DNA of 64,000 bases from the NCBI GenBank assembly GCA_029961685.1, contig JARWKL010000008.1, forward strand, positions 37,644,144-37,708,143. Reading direction: 5' to 3'. Below the pieces are notes generated by a model that saw only the letters and a program-made list of their open reading frames with translations, did no database searches and was not told the DNA's origin. The stretch comes from Aristolochia californica (lineage: Eukaryota; Streptophyta; Magnoliopsida; Piperales; Aristolochiaceae). The translations under genes and the position numbers were made by a program. Of this stretch, positions 30,815 through 43,299 are shown one piece after another; position 1 is the stretch's first letter; each line of letters begins with the position of its first letter.

Positions 30815-33090
30815 TTATTGATGAAAATGATCCCTTCCTATCAAAGGTGGTTGAAGGAACACACTAGTTATTAACTAGTTCACCAATATTATGGAACATT
30901 CGGCTGCAAAAAACTTGATTCGTAAAAACACAACAAAAATAATTTGGGACACTTGCTCTAAATTATATTACGCTCTTGACAATCCCCAAAGCTTTATGAT
31001 ATCTTCCAGGAATGCTACAATACAAAACAAGGGAATAATCTACATGATTATTTTGCTCGATTTTGATGACTACTTCAAGAGCGAAAGATTACTCAGCCTT
31101 ATTCTACAAATGTTTTTGTCCAAAAAAAAATAAAGACAATCCATAATATCTGCTATTTATTTAGCCAATCTCAAACCATATCTTGATGCAATTAAATCTC
31201 AGATTTTTAGCTCCATTGTTAATCTATCTTTTGATTACATATGTGTTGTTGTGCAATGAATTCTAGCCAAGAGAACCACTTCTCAAACATTACATATAGA
31301 CACTTCTGCCATGTTCTCTCAAGGGAGAGCTGGCAGTTGCACTAGAAGAGGCTGAGAAAGAGGGGGAGGTGGTTGTGCTCGTGTTAGAGGCCGAAACACA
31401 AATTACTCAACGTACTTTTGAGACAACAATAATAGTAGTGATTTCACACATTCTGAAATTCACATTTATTGGGAGCTGAATGTGGTTGTAAGATGTTAGA
31501 AACTTCATGGTAAACCAAAATTCTTCAAGAATAATCAAGATAATGTCACTAATGGGTATAAGGCACAAGAATCCCCTGACTCTGATCAAGGCAAGATTGT
31601 TCTTACAAGTGAAGATTATGAAATATTGTAGAAATAAAAAATTATGTTGTTCATATCTTCCACTCTTGTAGCTACTATTGTTGCCACTATTGATATGTAT
31701 TCCTTGTTTCATTGTCTAGTTCTTCACTATCGATCATTGTCTTAGAAGCTTCTAAACATCTCACTACATCTCCTTTTAAACTTCACTTTATCTCATTGCA
31801 CTACAAATAAATATGTTTCTATTTCTGATGGCTCTCAAACAAAAATTCAATGCATAGGCTCCTCTATTGCATCTTCATCACTTTATCAATTATTTTATTT
31901 ACCCCTCAATTTCCTCTTAGTCTCATGTCAATGAGTCAATTAATAATTTTTGGTCATTATATTCAAACCAAACAGGTGATTGGTGGAGGCCATGAGTAGA
32001 GAGGTTGTTACTTTCTAAACAAGCAAATAATTTCAGTAGTGGGTGCAACAAACAAAGATGCTCTACGGTGGCACAATTGCCTTAGAAATCCAATTGCCTT
32101 AGAAATCCCTCTTTACAATTTTTCAATCTCTAATTCAACCACTAAAAAGCCCCTTATTAAGTTACCTTGTGAATCTTGGGAATTGGGAAAACATCATAAT
32201 AGTAATTACCTTTCTCACTTTTAGAAAGTTAGTACACTTATTTTTCTTTAATTCAATCAGATCTCCGGGCCTAGTGCACATCCCCAGTGTTACTCATTTT
32301 TTTATATTTTTCATATTTGTATATGAATATACTCATGTCACTTGGTTATTCTTAATGAAAGAAAGTGCATGTCCCCAGTGTTACTCATTTTTTTATATTT
32401 TTCATATTTGTATATGATTATACTCATGTCACTTGGTTATTCTTGATGAAAGAAAGATCAGATGTTTTCAAATTTATGAATCTTTTTGTGTAATGGCTGA
32501 CACACAATTTAACAAAACAGTAAAAGTACTTCATAATGATAATGCTCAAGAGTATCTTTTATCTCATTTTCGTCCATATTGTGAGAAAAAGGGTATTCAA
32601 CATCAAGCATCATGTGCCTACACATCTCAACAAAATGATGTGGATGAGAGGAAGAATTGACATATTTTAGAGGTTACGCGAACAATAATGATTTCCATGA
32701 ATAATCCATAGTTTTATTGCTGACATGCAGTAGTTACAACTTGCTTCCTTATCAATTGAATGTTATATAATGCCCTTAACAATAAATCACCCTTTTCCCT
32801 TTGTTCCCTGGTGATTCCCTTTTTCCAAGTCCTCCACCAAAGTATGTGGTTGTGTTTGTTTTGTGTATACATTGATCCAAAAACATAACAAGTTTGATCA
32901 CTGATCATCTAAATGCAATTTTCATGGGTGTTCCCGTCCTCAAAAAGGTTATATTTTCTCTCTCATCCTAGTGCTAAACCTTAATTTCAGCTAATGTTGC
33001 CTTCTTTGGAAACCAACCCTTCTACTATGATCCTTCTCCTCTCCGTTTTTCATCTTCTTTGGGATTACCTTGGCTGGTTGTGACATTGGA
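30815..33090 (+). pseudogene. Second decayed Copia polyprotein
   Basis: Laid out like the element at 936-4,440 but more decayed. Gag-like ALIDENDPFLSK and HILMQLNL..IFSSI fragments come first. A Gly/Arg stretch is followed by (T)GDWWRP.V near 31,975, the counterpart of the GDWW position at 2,275. Integrase peptides follow: KVLHNDNAQEYLLSHF, KGIQHQASCAYTSQQN and DVDERKN (32,523-32,660). The connection region near 33,000 carries the F-x-E/F-Y phrase. No reverse transcriptase is left. It ends where an unrelated LTR-like block starts at 33,209. Confidence 0.75.
32274..32455. repeat. 91-bp tandem duplication in the Copia remnant
   Basis: Copies at 32,274-32,364 and 32,365-32,455 share CCCCAGTGTTACTCATTTTT, TATATTTTTCATATTTGTAT and CATGTCACTTGGTTATTCTT, with about five differences. 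It lies in the integrase N-terminal part. Confidence 0.9.
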
Positions 33091-33208
33091 TCAGCCCTCT
33101 TTTCAGCAATATAATGAGCCACCAATAGCCACTAAATCAGACAATTCAGCTCCACTGGTTGACCACTCAGTTGTTCAGTTTGATTTTGTTGACCCAAGTG
33201 GCTTCTCA

Positions 33209-34738
33209 AGAGGGGGGTGAATTTAGTATTTTAAATTAAATTTATTTAAGGTGTGTAAATGAAATATTATGTACATTCGTAATTTCAATGGAAAATAAAC
33301 ATTCACACACCATAAAATAAGGAGAATTTTTGTTATCGATGTTCCCCTAATGGTATTCACTGCCCAACCCTTGCTTGGAAAATTCTTCTATTTTAAAGCT
33401 CTAATAGCTAGAATTTACACAAAGAAATTTCGGTTCTCTTTAAGTCATATGTATCTCAATACACGCTTTTACAATCACAATCTCCCCAAGATATTGGTGC
33501 TAGATTCTAGCTCTAGATGGCCTTTTCTATCTAGGTTGAATAGGTTCTAGATGAACCTTTCACAAATCGTAAACAAAAGAAAGAAAAACTTACACCCTTT
33601 ACTTGCAAAATTCCTTCTCATTGAGAGATCTAAGTTTCCACTTCTTTAGTAATACAATCTGGAGTGAGAGAGCTTGTCTAGAATATAATACAAGGAAAGG
33701 AATGGAAAGAGTAAAGTATTTTGCAAGGTTAAGGCTCTCTCTCTCACTCTAGAACTCTTTTGAGAAGTTTTGCAAGATTGAGAGTAAATACTCATTAAAT
33801 TTTTTATACGTGGTTTAGTAGGTATTTATAACTTCCTCAAGACAAACTAGTGGTTTCTTGCCTGTGTTCAAAAATCAATATATTGATTGACCGATAATTG
33901 TAATGTGATTGATCGATCAATTGATCATATCGGTTGTTTTTCTGCCAGAATGTGACTTATTGATCAATAAACTAATCAATTAATATGTTACAATTGGTCC
34001 TAAAAATTTAAGTTGATCAATCATTGCTAGTGGATGATCGATTAATCAGAATTCCCTTTGGTCATTTAATGCAAGAATGATCGATTAGTGAACTTCCTAT
34101 GATCAATCCTGCTTTATGTCCCTCACTGGCAAGATTTTGTCTGATCGATCAATCGTGTGGTATTATCGATTATTCCATGAAATATTTGCTTACCTAGATA
34201 GTATTGATCTATCAATCCAAATGGGATGATCAATCATGCTTTATAATTTTGGCCTGCAAACTTCTGGATGATCAATCATTGCAGCGGTTGATCGATCATT
34301 CTAGTGCCAATTTAACTAAGTTGACTTGAAAGTAAGGGAAAGAGTTTGTCTAAGTGCCTTAACATGTTCTAAAGGATGTTTATGATGTTCGTAAACATGT
34401 TTAGATGTAATGTATGACCTAAAGCTCCATATTCACTATTGTACTCAAAGAAATGAGTTTAGGAGTTCTCTCTTACATTTGTGACTAAGTTTTGACATAT
34501 GAGTTTTACATTTGAACTCTAGTCTTCTCGTTGTTTTCTTCCTTGTGGGTGCTTCTTCAAGAGATGACTTTCAATGATGTTTAAGGTCTTGAGTAGGCTT
34601 GATCATTTTGAAGCTTTAGACCTTGAGATCTATTGACTCTTGAAGGTAAAGTATATGAAATACTTAGTTTACAAATTGTTACCTCTATTAAGTTTTATTA
34701 TCATCAAAAGTAATAAGGGATTTTTGTGTGTCTAGGAG
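33209..34738. mobile_element. Large LTR-like block with a TGATCGATCA-rich region
   Basis: Starts after CTCAAGAGGGGGG with TGAATTTAGTATTTT and ends near TTATCATCAAAAGTAATAAG GGATTTTTGTG, a layout typical of long LTRs. It has no coding content. Between 33,870 and 34,305 it carries at least a dozen sites of the form TGATCGATCA or TGATCAATCA. It may be a solo LTR; no target duplication was read. Confidence 0.5.
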
Positions 34739-34742
34739 AGGT

Positions 34743-35045
34743 CTAGGCTGATAGGGGTAGACGGCTAAGGAGAGTCTCAAGCAAGGTCTCAATCCTCTGT
34801 TGGCTGCATTTTAGTTGTTCTTGCGTAGCAAGAATTGTTGCATGTGTGGCCCGAACATCGTCCACTGCTTCCTCAAGAGTTGTGAGTCGGTTGAAAGATG
34901 ATGATGTGCCTTCTTTAGTCATTCTTCTCCTCTTTGCAAACTCATATTGATTATCTTGAAGTTCTGGGCTCATCTCGTCCCAGAAGCCTAGGTCTGAGGT
35001 GCCTCTCTCTAGATGGAGTCCTTTTGCACCCACTGACCTCACCAT
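34743..35045 (-). CDS. Unknown 100-residue open frame, coiled-coil-like, probably transposon-derived
   Basis: The frame reads MVRSVGAKGLHLERG, FWDEMSPELQDNQ, KRRRMTKEGTSSS, then a Leu-heptad-like stretch LTTLEEAVDDVRATHATILA and a C-terminal QRIETLLETLLSRLPL. Composition and the lack of stops suggest real coding origin. Upstream sequence (35,046-35,190) continues in a related peptide (DLSNEESVDITTKLSIEKTK) but with stops, so this is a fragment. It sits between LTR pieces. I do not recognise the family. Confidence 0.35.
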   Translation of the reverse strand: MVRSVGAKGLHLERGTSDLGFWDEMSPELQDNQYEFAKRRRMTKEGTSSSFNRLTTLEEAVDDVRATHATILATQEQLKCSQQRIETLLETLLSRLPLSA

Positions 35046-35201
35046 TTGGCGAAGCCAAAGTTTCCAACCTTTGTCTTTTCGATGGACAACTTCGTTGTTA
35101 TGTCCACTGATTCTTCATTAGAGAGATCAACTCTACATCTTCATCGTTGTAATCTTTAACCAGAAGGAGGCGACTATGCAACATTCATAAGACCTTTTTT
35201 T

Positions 35202-35545
35202 TGTTGATTTCAGGATTTCATACTATCAAGATCTTCAACTTAAGAGTGTTGGAGAGAAGAGGGAAGGATGAGAAGAGGAGAAGAGGAGAAGAGGAAGAGA
35301 TAAGTAAGGTCGACTGAGAGAAAAAGGAAGAGAAGTGGTCATGTGGAGGAGAGAAAAGTGGGAGAGAATTAGGGTCATGGATCAATCCAAACCCTCCCCT
35401 TTAAGCTATATTTATAGATATTAAGAGTATATATATATATATATATATATTATAAGTATACCCTTCACCCTCGTAAGAGTGAAGAAAAGACAAAAACATA
35501 AGATATTTATAGTAATAACACCTAAGCTTATTTATATCTTTCGAT
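35202..35545 (-). mobile_element. Family-H LTR remnant
   Basis: Begins TGTTGATTTCAGGATTTCAT and shares purine-rich GGAGAGAGAATTAGGG-like and CTATATTTATAGATATTAAG phrases with 36,976-37,277. It includes an (AT)n run at 35,428-35,452. The right end is truncated. Confidence 0.55.
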
Positions 35546-35589
35546 ATTTTTAAAACTAGGGGAGACTATAATGTCAGAATTTAATAAAT

Positions 35590-36739
35590 TTGACCAAGTA
35601 TAAATTTTATGGGTTGACCAATTTTTTTTAAATTAACAATGCATAAGATACACAACCATGTAACAAAAAATACAAAAATTAAAAAACAACATCAAAGTAG
35701 GAAATTTTTGCATTACTTGAATGAGCACATCTTGGAGTGATTAATATTGAAAAAAAATCTCTAATTAAAAGAGAAATTTGGCTAAAAACTAGGATTATAG
35801 GAGAAAAGAAAGTCAAAGAAACTCAATTCACGCCAATGCATGGAGAGATAATAGGAGAGAAAATAGGGAAAATGAAAGATTTTCAGCAAAACTAATCTTA
35901 AGTACTTTTGATATCAATATCTTCCACAATATAAATCAGAATCACAAACCGTTTATTTCTTAAGAAATTAGACTCAAAGACCTTTAATTTGATACCTAAT
36001 ATGACATAAAAAAAACAACATTCTTGAATCTTTTATGACTTCTTTATTTTCTTCATTATGTAGCTTGATGGTTGTCAACTCCAATGTGAATATCTCCTTA
36101 CATGTAAATCGAATTGATATGAAATTTTCTCTTTCTGAAACTAGACATCTATAAATTTCATCCAAGTATAATATTTCTTCATAAAATTTACATTTTTTAG
36201 AGAAAGAATCTAATATATTTCTAATATTGTAATCTGGCTAAAATGAGTGATCTTTCTTCTTTGGCCAACATGACCATTGACTCTTCTGATATTGATATCT
36301 CCCTCTAGAAAAATCTGATTAAGAATTGGTTTAATAGGTAAGAAAATACACTTACAAATCTATCTTTTTAAATATAATTTTGCATATAAATTTTCGTTCT
36401 TGATATTATTAAATGACTCGAAAGTTGAAGATTTTTTCTGCTTCTCGAACCTCTCTTGTAGTTTAACTTTTGTAGATTCAAATATTGATTTATCTTTGTA
36501 AAAACCTCTAATTACCAAAATTAGATTTTTTTTGGAAACTAGACTTGAAGATCTTTTTGTCAATATATAATTTATAATATCAAAAGTTTTTTATGAAAGT
36601 GCAAAAGTCAAGAAAACAACTAGTACAGGGACAAGAAAGAAAACAAAAAGATAGAATACGAACCTAAACTACTAAAGGTGAAATATCAGAAAATGATCAC
36701 ATTATCTCTGTGGGTTGACCGAATCAACTCATAAAACCC
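35590..36739 (-). mobile_element. Family-B internal region, minus strand
   Basis: Reverse-oriented copy of the region at 10,568-11,700. Minus-strand frames at 35,974-36,165 and 36,360-36,563 encode LELTTIKLHNEEN and FESTKVKLQERFEKQ, matching the plus-strand family-B peptides. A TTTTTCTAGAGGGAGATATC-like phrase is also shared. It leads into a primer-binding site at 36,740. Confidence 0.7.
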
Positions 36740-36970
36740 GCTCTGATACCATGTTAAATTATGAAAAAGAGAAATACTTCACTAACTTATTTTAACTTGA
36801 GTGCAATGAAACTCTATTAATAATAAAGGAAACAAGTAGAGTCCATTTACAATTAAACTATCATTATCCCAATTACACCCAAAGTCAAAGATTTAAAGAT
36901 AACATCCTAAAGCAATTGAATAATTAAACATAAATAGAAGACTAACATAACTAAAACACTTTTTAACTAA
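36740..36970 (-). mobile_element. Family-B 5' LTR (minus) with its primer-binding site
   Basis: GCTCTGATACCA at 36,740-36,751 (TGGTATCAGAGC on the element strand), then TGTTAAATTATGAAAAAGAG and the reversed B body (CAATTACACCCAAAGTC, AAGCAATTGAATAATTAAAC). The far end is truncated against the family-H LTR. Confidence 0.75.
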
Positions 36971-36975
36971 TACAT

Positions 36976-37277
36976 TGTTGTTTTCAGAACTCCATAATGT
37001 AAAGGTCTTCAACGTTGAGATAAAGGAGAGGAGGAGAGGATAAGAAAATTTGGTGACAACTGAGCAAGAGAAAGAGAAAGACAAAAGAGAATGAGCATGT
37101 TGAGGAGAGGAAAGGGAGGAGAATTATGGTTGTCAACTTGTTTCCTAATCCTTCTCCTCAAGCTTAATTTATAGATGCCAAAAATACAAAAATTACAAGT
37201 ATACCATTGTGAATAAGGGACAAGAACCATAGAATAATTACATTAATAATACTCAAGTTTGTCTATATCTTTTAACA
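36976..37277 (-). mobile_element. Family-H 3' LTR of a Copia remnant
   Basis: TGTTGTTTTCAGAACTCC ... ATCTTTTAACA, about 302 bp. TTCCCCTTCAAACTAG follows, the complement of a polypurine tract, so it is the 3' LTR of a minus-strand element whose coding end is directly to the right. Confidence 0.75.
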
Positions 37278-37570
37278 TTCCCCTTCAAACTAGTGGTGAG
37301 AAAACATCATATATCCCCAACTTGGTACTCACAGTGGAGAGAACCTTCGAGTTAACTGATTTTGTGAATATATCAACAAGTTACCTATGTAACAAGACAT
37401 GTTTAAGACATAATACCTGCTTGCAGTTTTTCTCGCACAAAGTGACAGTCCACTTCAATATGCTTAGTTCTCTAATGAAAGACCAAATTGGAGGCAATGT
37501 GGATTGTAACTTGATTGTCACAATAGGGTTTCATCGGTCATTTGTTGAATCCCAACTCTGCTAGAAAGAA
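37278..37570 (-). pseudogene. Copia RNase H C-terminal fragment
   Basis: On the minus strand the frame fragments WIQQMTDE, an RNase-H-like YNPHCLQFGLSLEN, and IYSQNQLEGSL lie in the position of the Copia RNase H tail (H-V-x-S-x-x-Q-L-A-D-I-F-T-K). Stops interrupt it. The homology ends near 37,570, where unique sequence begins. Confidence 0.55.
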
Positions 37571-37607
37571 TTTAATCTACTTAATTCCACATCATTTTAA
37601 AACTACG

Positions 37608-37749
37608 TTTGTTGCCGTTTTGTCCTTCTTGTTGTGATGTATTCTCCTGCTGTCTTTTCCTTTCTACTTTGATTTTGGTTTGTTGCCGTTTTGTCCTTCT
37701 TGTTGTGATGTATTCTCCTGCTGTCTTTTCCTTTCTACTTTGATTTTGG
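37608..37749. repeat. Exact 71-bp tandem duplication
   Basis: 37,608-37,678 and 37,679-37,749 are identical over all 71 bases. The unit starts TTTGTTGCCG and ends TTTGATTTTGG. It is recent, polymorphic, or an assembly artefact. Confidence 0.95.
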
Positions 37750-38587
37750 TCTTTACGATTCAGATATTAGAATACATTAAGCCCACATTATATATGCAGA
37801 TGGTATAGCAACAGGTAAGAATTATTGCACTAGTACATATATGACATACGAGAATACTAATGCAGCTCTGTCGGCCTTTAAGTACAAAATTCCTCGTACT
37901 ATATGGATTAAAGCCAAACCAAACTTATCTTGATCTTTATCTCAATAAAGTTTAAGCACCCACAGAAGCTGTGGCTTCCTTCAAAAAATGCCTTTAATTT
38001 TTAACATTATCTCTACTACTACAGGTTCATAAGACTACAGTCGAATCCTAAGCAATCCTAGTTTTAGTGGACATGGTCCCCTAAACCCTAAGGCACAACA
38101 AATTTTTGGGAACCCAATCAGTCTCACTATCATTCCCACCTTAGGTGTCAGAGACTGTCCCACCCAATGAAACCATAGAATTTGCCTCATTACAGAACAC
38201 CCACAATCACCTGCAACTTTCTGCTTTCAAAACTTTTCCTTTTGATGTTTCACATTTGCCACTATCTGTCCAAAAGTGTTCATTGTTTCTGTTAGGATCA
38301 TGACACAAAACACATTAAATGATCTAAAACACCACAAGTTCTGATCTTACAACTATGATTTACCGGAATATGGCATATACCATAGCGAGTAAATTGAGTG
38401 TTCGAACTCCCAAACCAACCACAGACAAATTCCATGCATTCAAACCTTGTCTTCTTAGTGCCAACTAGTAAGCAGGGGAACCATTCTTCCAGTCTGTACT
38501 GGTGATTGAGGAGCCATGTGCTCAGACCTCAGATCGCTTGCACAAGCAACAACCTGGAAAGATTTGAAGAAACCTTTCCATAAAACA
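37750..38587. other. 3' flank of the SGF11 gene
   Basis: No gene or repeat recognised. The part near 38,587 would include the SGF11 3' UTR. Confidence 0.4.
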
Positions 38588-40333
38588 TCATTGTTCATTA
38601 AACCCACCCTCATTAGAATAATCGTCCACCCCATTTGAGCTGTTGGAATTGGAATAAGGAGAGTAGAGCGAGATAGAACTGCCACGAGAGGGTCGGGTTT
38701 GTGATGCTGTACTGCTTCTTGTAGCTTTCAGGCGAGCCTTCCGACCCTGAAACAATGTGGTGTTCAGAATTCTCAAAGGACAACAGTAGATCAATACAGA
38801 TTTTGAGATCTTTTTCTAGATATATCTTCCCTTAAAAACATTGTGGAACTTGGCAGTGCTGTCAAGACATGAAAATTTACAAGCAGGTACTGAACATAAT
38901 CACATAAGCAGCTATTAGTATAGAGAACGACCCCATGAGAAAAGAGCCCAAACTCATACATGTGCATGTGCACATAAGATGTCTCCAGTTGGTGACTCAT
39001 TAAATCCATATGCAGCTAATGCCAAGAAATATCAACATTTAGAAAACAGACTAACTAATGACTCATTATCATCGTCATCAAAGCTTTGTCCAAATATGTG
39101 GGGGCAAACGTTCATGCTCTATCATTACAAACTCCATTAGTAGACAGTGTTCTTCAAACCTTATATTACCTATTTCATCCATGTTATTTCTATTTTTGTA
39201 TAATCTCTAGGCAGTTCCTCAACCCAAACATCTAATCTAACTAGAGCACTAATTAATCCTCTTCCCAAAAACCCAAACCATCTGAAAGAATTTTTTATTG
39301 TCTTCAAGGCCAACTTTTAAACACCCAGCAATGCATCTCTACTCTTCTAGTTTTTACACATCCACTTCAACATTCTCCCCCTCCTCAAATATAATGCTGC
39401 AGCCATAAACACCCAACACTTCCAAAAAGAATGGCTCATGTAGCAAACCTGTGTACAATTTCACATTCATCCTTTATGGCATACACCAAATCGTAAAGTA
39501 CCACTGACATTAGTCTCCAGAGATATACTGCACTCATTAAATGATGCATTTCAATTTCATTTCATTTTAATTGACAGCGTTTGAATAACTGAAGGATAAT
39601 ATTTGGAGTATGCCTTCAAACTTATGAAACATCTCCTCAATTTATCCATTAAAAGTTACAGGACATAAAATCCAATCTTCAACCAGCTAGCAGAGTAATG
39701 GTTAGGACGAAAAAGACCAATGATTCAATGACAAATATTGTCTAAGAAGCTGGATTTTCTTGTGTCTAGACACCAGAGTACTCACCTGCAGGTCTAGAAG
39801 AAATACACAATACGTATTTAGACAACAAAAGATCAAATAATAGTTGGAACCGACCTTTCCCATGCACTTCTCCAGGTGGGGGGCAAACCTTCCTGCCATA
39901 ATAGAACGCCCACAGTTCATGCACTCAAATATCTCATTGGCAACAGCTGGATGTGTCTGCCCAAATATGTCAACCACATACTTGCTATTTGTTTCGCCGC
40001 CACTGCTTGGGTCTGCAACCCTAACTCGAGCTTGTGCTGACAACTTCAATTCTTCTTCCTCTTCTTCCAAATTGCGATCAAGCCCAAGCCTAGAAATTCG
40101 GTGGCACTCTGATGCAATGTCGACAATTATGGAATCCAGAAGATCCCCAAAGAAATGAGATGATAACTGCAAAACGAAAAATAGACAAACCAATAAAGAG
40201 AAACAACTATGCATAAATGAGTGCATGCTTCACAGATATTTACAAAATGTTGAGAGCTAAGTAAAAAATGAAAGCATACCAAAAGACTTACTTGAGAAGG
40301 GGGAGAAGCATACTCATCATTTGGTGCTGACAT
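38588..40333 (-). CDS. SGF11: SAGA-associated factor 11 homologue (three coding exons)
   Basis: Small subunit of the histone H2B deubiquitination module of the SAGA co-activator, acting in the nucleus with Ubp22/Sus1/Sgf73-type partners. Exons on the minus strand: 40,333-40,292, 40,166-39,855 and 38,746-38,588, giving about 170 residues. Introns are GT-AG (GTAAGT...TTTTGCAG and GTCGGT...TTTCAG) and join cleanly as SPPSQ/LSSHFFGDLLDSI and CMGK/GRKARLKATRSS. Landmarks: the N-terminal helix SSHFFGDLLDSIIVDIASEC, the acidic run NLEEEEEEL, VDIFGQTHPAVANEIFECM, then the Sgf11-type zinc finger CMNCGRSIMAGRFAPHLEKC (C-x2-C...H-x3-C), then a Ser/Arg-rich tail with YSPYSNSNSS. The start chosen is ATG at 40,331-40,333 (MSAPNDEY); an in-frame ATG four codons upstream (40,343-40,345) is also possible. 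No damage is visible. Confidence 0.93.
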
Positions 40334-42249
40334 ATTCACAATCATCTATCAGATAATGCCCACTGATCGTTGATGTAGTGCTTTTGCAGTGTACAATCAA
40401 AACCTCTGTATGACACCCATATTTAGTAACTTGTTCAATAGGGAAACGTGAGAATGGAGACATGCATGGATCAGATTAAAAGTTCAGAAGTTTGGTAAAA
40501 ACATGCATAGATTAGAAAGAAAACATATAATTTGACTATTGGAACCCAAAATACTACTAAATATACAACATAAATGATAAAATAAAACCTGATCCAGCTG
40601 ATAGTTCCAGAACACCCCATTCCAAGTTATAAGCAACTATATTTAAGAACAGGTAATGAATTAACTGTTCTGTGCCATGCCACATTATGTCAAACTCATA
40701 ACAAACTTGTGAAATAATAAACTGTTCCGTGCTATGCCACATTATGTCAAACTCATTAAAACTTGCGAAGTACAGTATTTAATTTTTTTATCAGAGGCAA
40801 TATACAAGACAAAATGGGAGGAGACCACCCAGAATGAGAGGTTGGCGGTGGTTATCCATCTCTAATATTGGAGGCAACCAAGTGAATGCCTGATGGAGCA
40901 TGTGATTCCAACATAGAGCAATGGAATTTCTTATATCTTTTATTTCCTCCAAGTAATGCTCTAAGCAACATGAAGGGAAGAATTAATTGTGCCTGGCCGA
41001 GTGCCACCTTAGCATCACCTTCAACCACTCAAGCCAGCCAGAGAATGGGTTCCTAAAACTATAGCACCATGGAGAAAGTCTGTAGGCTTTCATAGATCTT
41101 ACAGACCTGATCAGCATATAGTCTCCAGCAGTAATTCTTCTCAAAAAGATAAGGAGAAAACTGAATTTGTTCACTGCAGTTTCCAATAACTAAGTTGTAC
41201 TTCTCTCGATGGATCATCCTCAACCGGGTCACTGACTAAAGTGTAACAGTCCAGAAGCATAAATTCTTTCTATCGGTTTCTGGAGAAACAGAAGAAAATG
41301 GAAAACACAGTAACAAGAAACTCTACAGATTCACTTCACATTCTAAATCTGGGAAGCATGCATAATAGACACAGAGAATGTAGCTAGACCAACATCAAAA
41401 GTCATGTTAATGGCACATGCCAACATCACAAGCGTGTAGACAAGCAAAGATGCAAATTCCATATGCTGCATAATACATGCAACACAACATTTAACATGTA
41501 AGACATCTAGAAATAAAACTGACACCATAGTCTTATCCAGAAAAATCTTGCTCCCAAGTTCCAATGGATGAGACAATAGTCAGAGTCCAGATTGAATCTT
41601 TTGATTCCAAAACTCATTCTCATCCAATGAAAAAAAAAATGCAGGTGTGAAAACCAACCAAACAAAAAACATGAAAACAAGATCAAACATGTTAAACTCA
41701 AATCAAGACGCTTATGACACAAAAGCTAGGAAAGGACTTGGGCCGACAACACTACTCATCTCCGCCTTTTAGCCAATTTACTTCTCTAACTTGCAATTTA
41801 TTATGTCCCAGTTCCATCATCCACTCCTAAACAACAAAGAAGTCGTCACTTCTGGAGGGTAATGGAACAGCCATATCTTAAGTATTTTGAACTCAGAGGG
41901 AATTACACGTGTTCTTCAGAAATTTACTCATCCGGCTAACAAAGTGAAAGAGCCATCACTTCAAATTCCTAAGAGCTTTCCTCACAAGCAATTATCCACA
42001 CGCAGTTTTTGCTTCCAGAGGATAGAACACAGGAATTCGGAAAGAGGTTTCACATTGGGACTAAATTTATATGGACTTCAGCTACAGATGAAATGATATG
42101 CTTACTAATTAATTTGGACAATTAAAATGAACTTCCATTATTAAGCAAAAAGCTTCGGATCCTAACACTGAACTCCCTAACCGTCCTTTCTCCTAACATT
42201 TATACAGCAAAGAGTAAAATAAGTGTTGAGAATATATAAACTGGTTACC
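40334..42249 (-). other. Upstream sequence or 5' intron of SGF11
   Basis: Low-repeat DNA without another supported gene. The minus strand shows a donor-like CAG/GTAACC at about 42,250, so this could be a long 5'-UTR intron. The acceptor was not resolved. The tandem phrase CTGTTC(T/C)GTGC(C/T)ATGCCACATTATGTCAAACTCAT recurs at 40,668 and 40,725. Confidence 0.35.
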
Positions 42250-42960
42250 TGACTTGCAGGTACGGCTTTTTAAAAAAAAGGGTCTGATTTAGTATATGAC
42301 GTGATAAAATAAGAAGTGAGGAGGGCTCCAAACTGACGTAGCAGAACCCCTGCAAATATTTTCATTTAGACGAGCTCGCGAATTCCACCCACCAATTTAC
42401 CGTTCCTGTTATAAGTGTTATCTATCCCTTAATTTACAACCCTTCTACTTTCTGTACTGAATTCCTAGACCAAGAATCAATTCGGAATATTTTGCTCTCC
42501 TGGAAACGAGAACTCTAGAGTAAGAAGAAAGAATTGCAAAATTGCAAGCCCAGAATGTACCCGCCAGAATAACCTGGAATGATCGACGCTGGCGTTCAGC
42601 ACATTCAACGCTGTCGTCTTTTCCGTCTACTTCTCTTCGAAAAGTGGTAGAGCGCCGCTGTCCACTTATCTACTCTCCTGACCGGAGTCTTTGATCGGCG
42701 ATTACGAAACAGTCTAAAAAGAAAGCATCACCGACAAGGCATTGCTGACGCCTCTGCATCGATAAATAGATCAAATTTTGTAGAGATCTCACTGATGATG
42801 GACGCCAGGATCACGACGTCCTCGATCCCAAAAGATCGAAAGAGATGAATCGCGGCAAGAGATCACAGGGTTCCTAACAGGATTACAGGAGTTTTGCTGG
42901 CCGAGAGAAATCACCGAAAAGAATTAACAGGCTAGTTGTATATATATACAAAACCTTTTT
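42250..42960 (-). promoter_or_regulatory. Possible 5' UTR and promoter of SGF11
   Basis: A GC-richer, non-repetitive island, including about 42,540-42,900 with many CG dinucleotides, upstream of SGF11 in its orientation. It has no long open frame. This is inference from position and composition only. Confidence 0.35.
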
Positions 42961-43299
42961 CAAAATATAAAAATTTATAAATTATACAAAAATATTAAAA
43001 AACTATGCAACCATTAGCGGAAGGATCTACGAGTGACTCACTCTAAATCTACATTTGCTAAAACAATAATTGTATCTTCATCTCTTAAGTTCTTCGTCTT
43101 ATTATCCTACTCCTGAATACGACATTTTACATTTCTCAACTACTCTAAAGTTTAGAACAACGCCTCTTTAGCTTCCCACAAACTCTTCCTTTATACATGT
43201 AGATGAATGGAATTGGACTATCCTGGTTAGGGGTGGTTGAGACCTAGCTCGGTGAACCCAACACATAATGGCACTCTCATCAACAAGCTCACCACATCT

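Noticed and set aside
40557..41722. Minus-strand open frames upstream of SGF11
   Set aside because: Short, no domain, and located where a 5' intron or promoter of SGF11 is expected.
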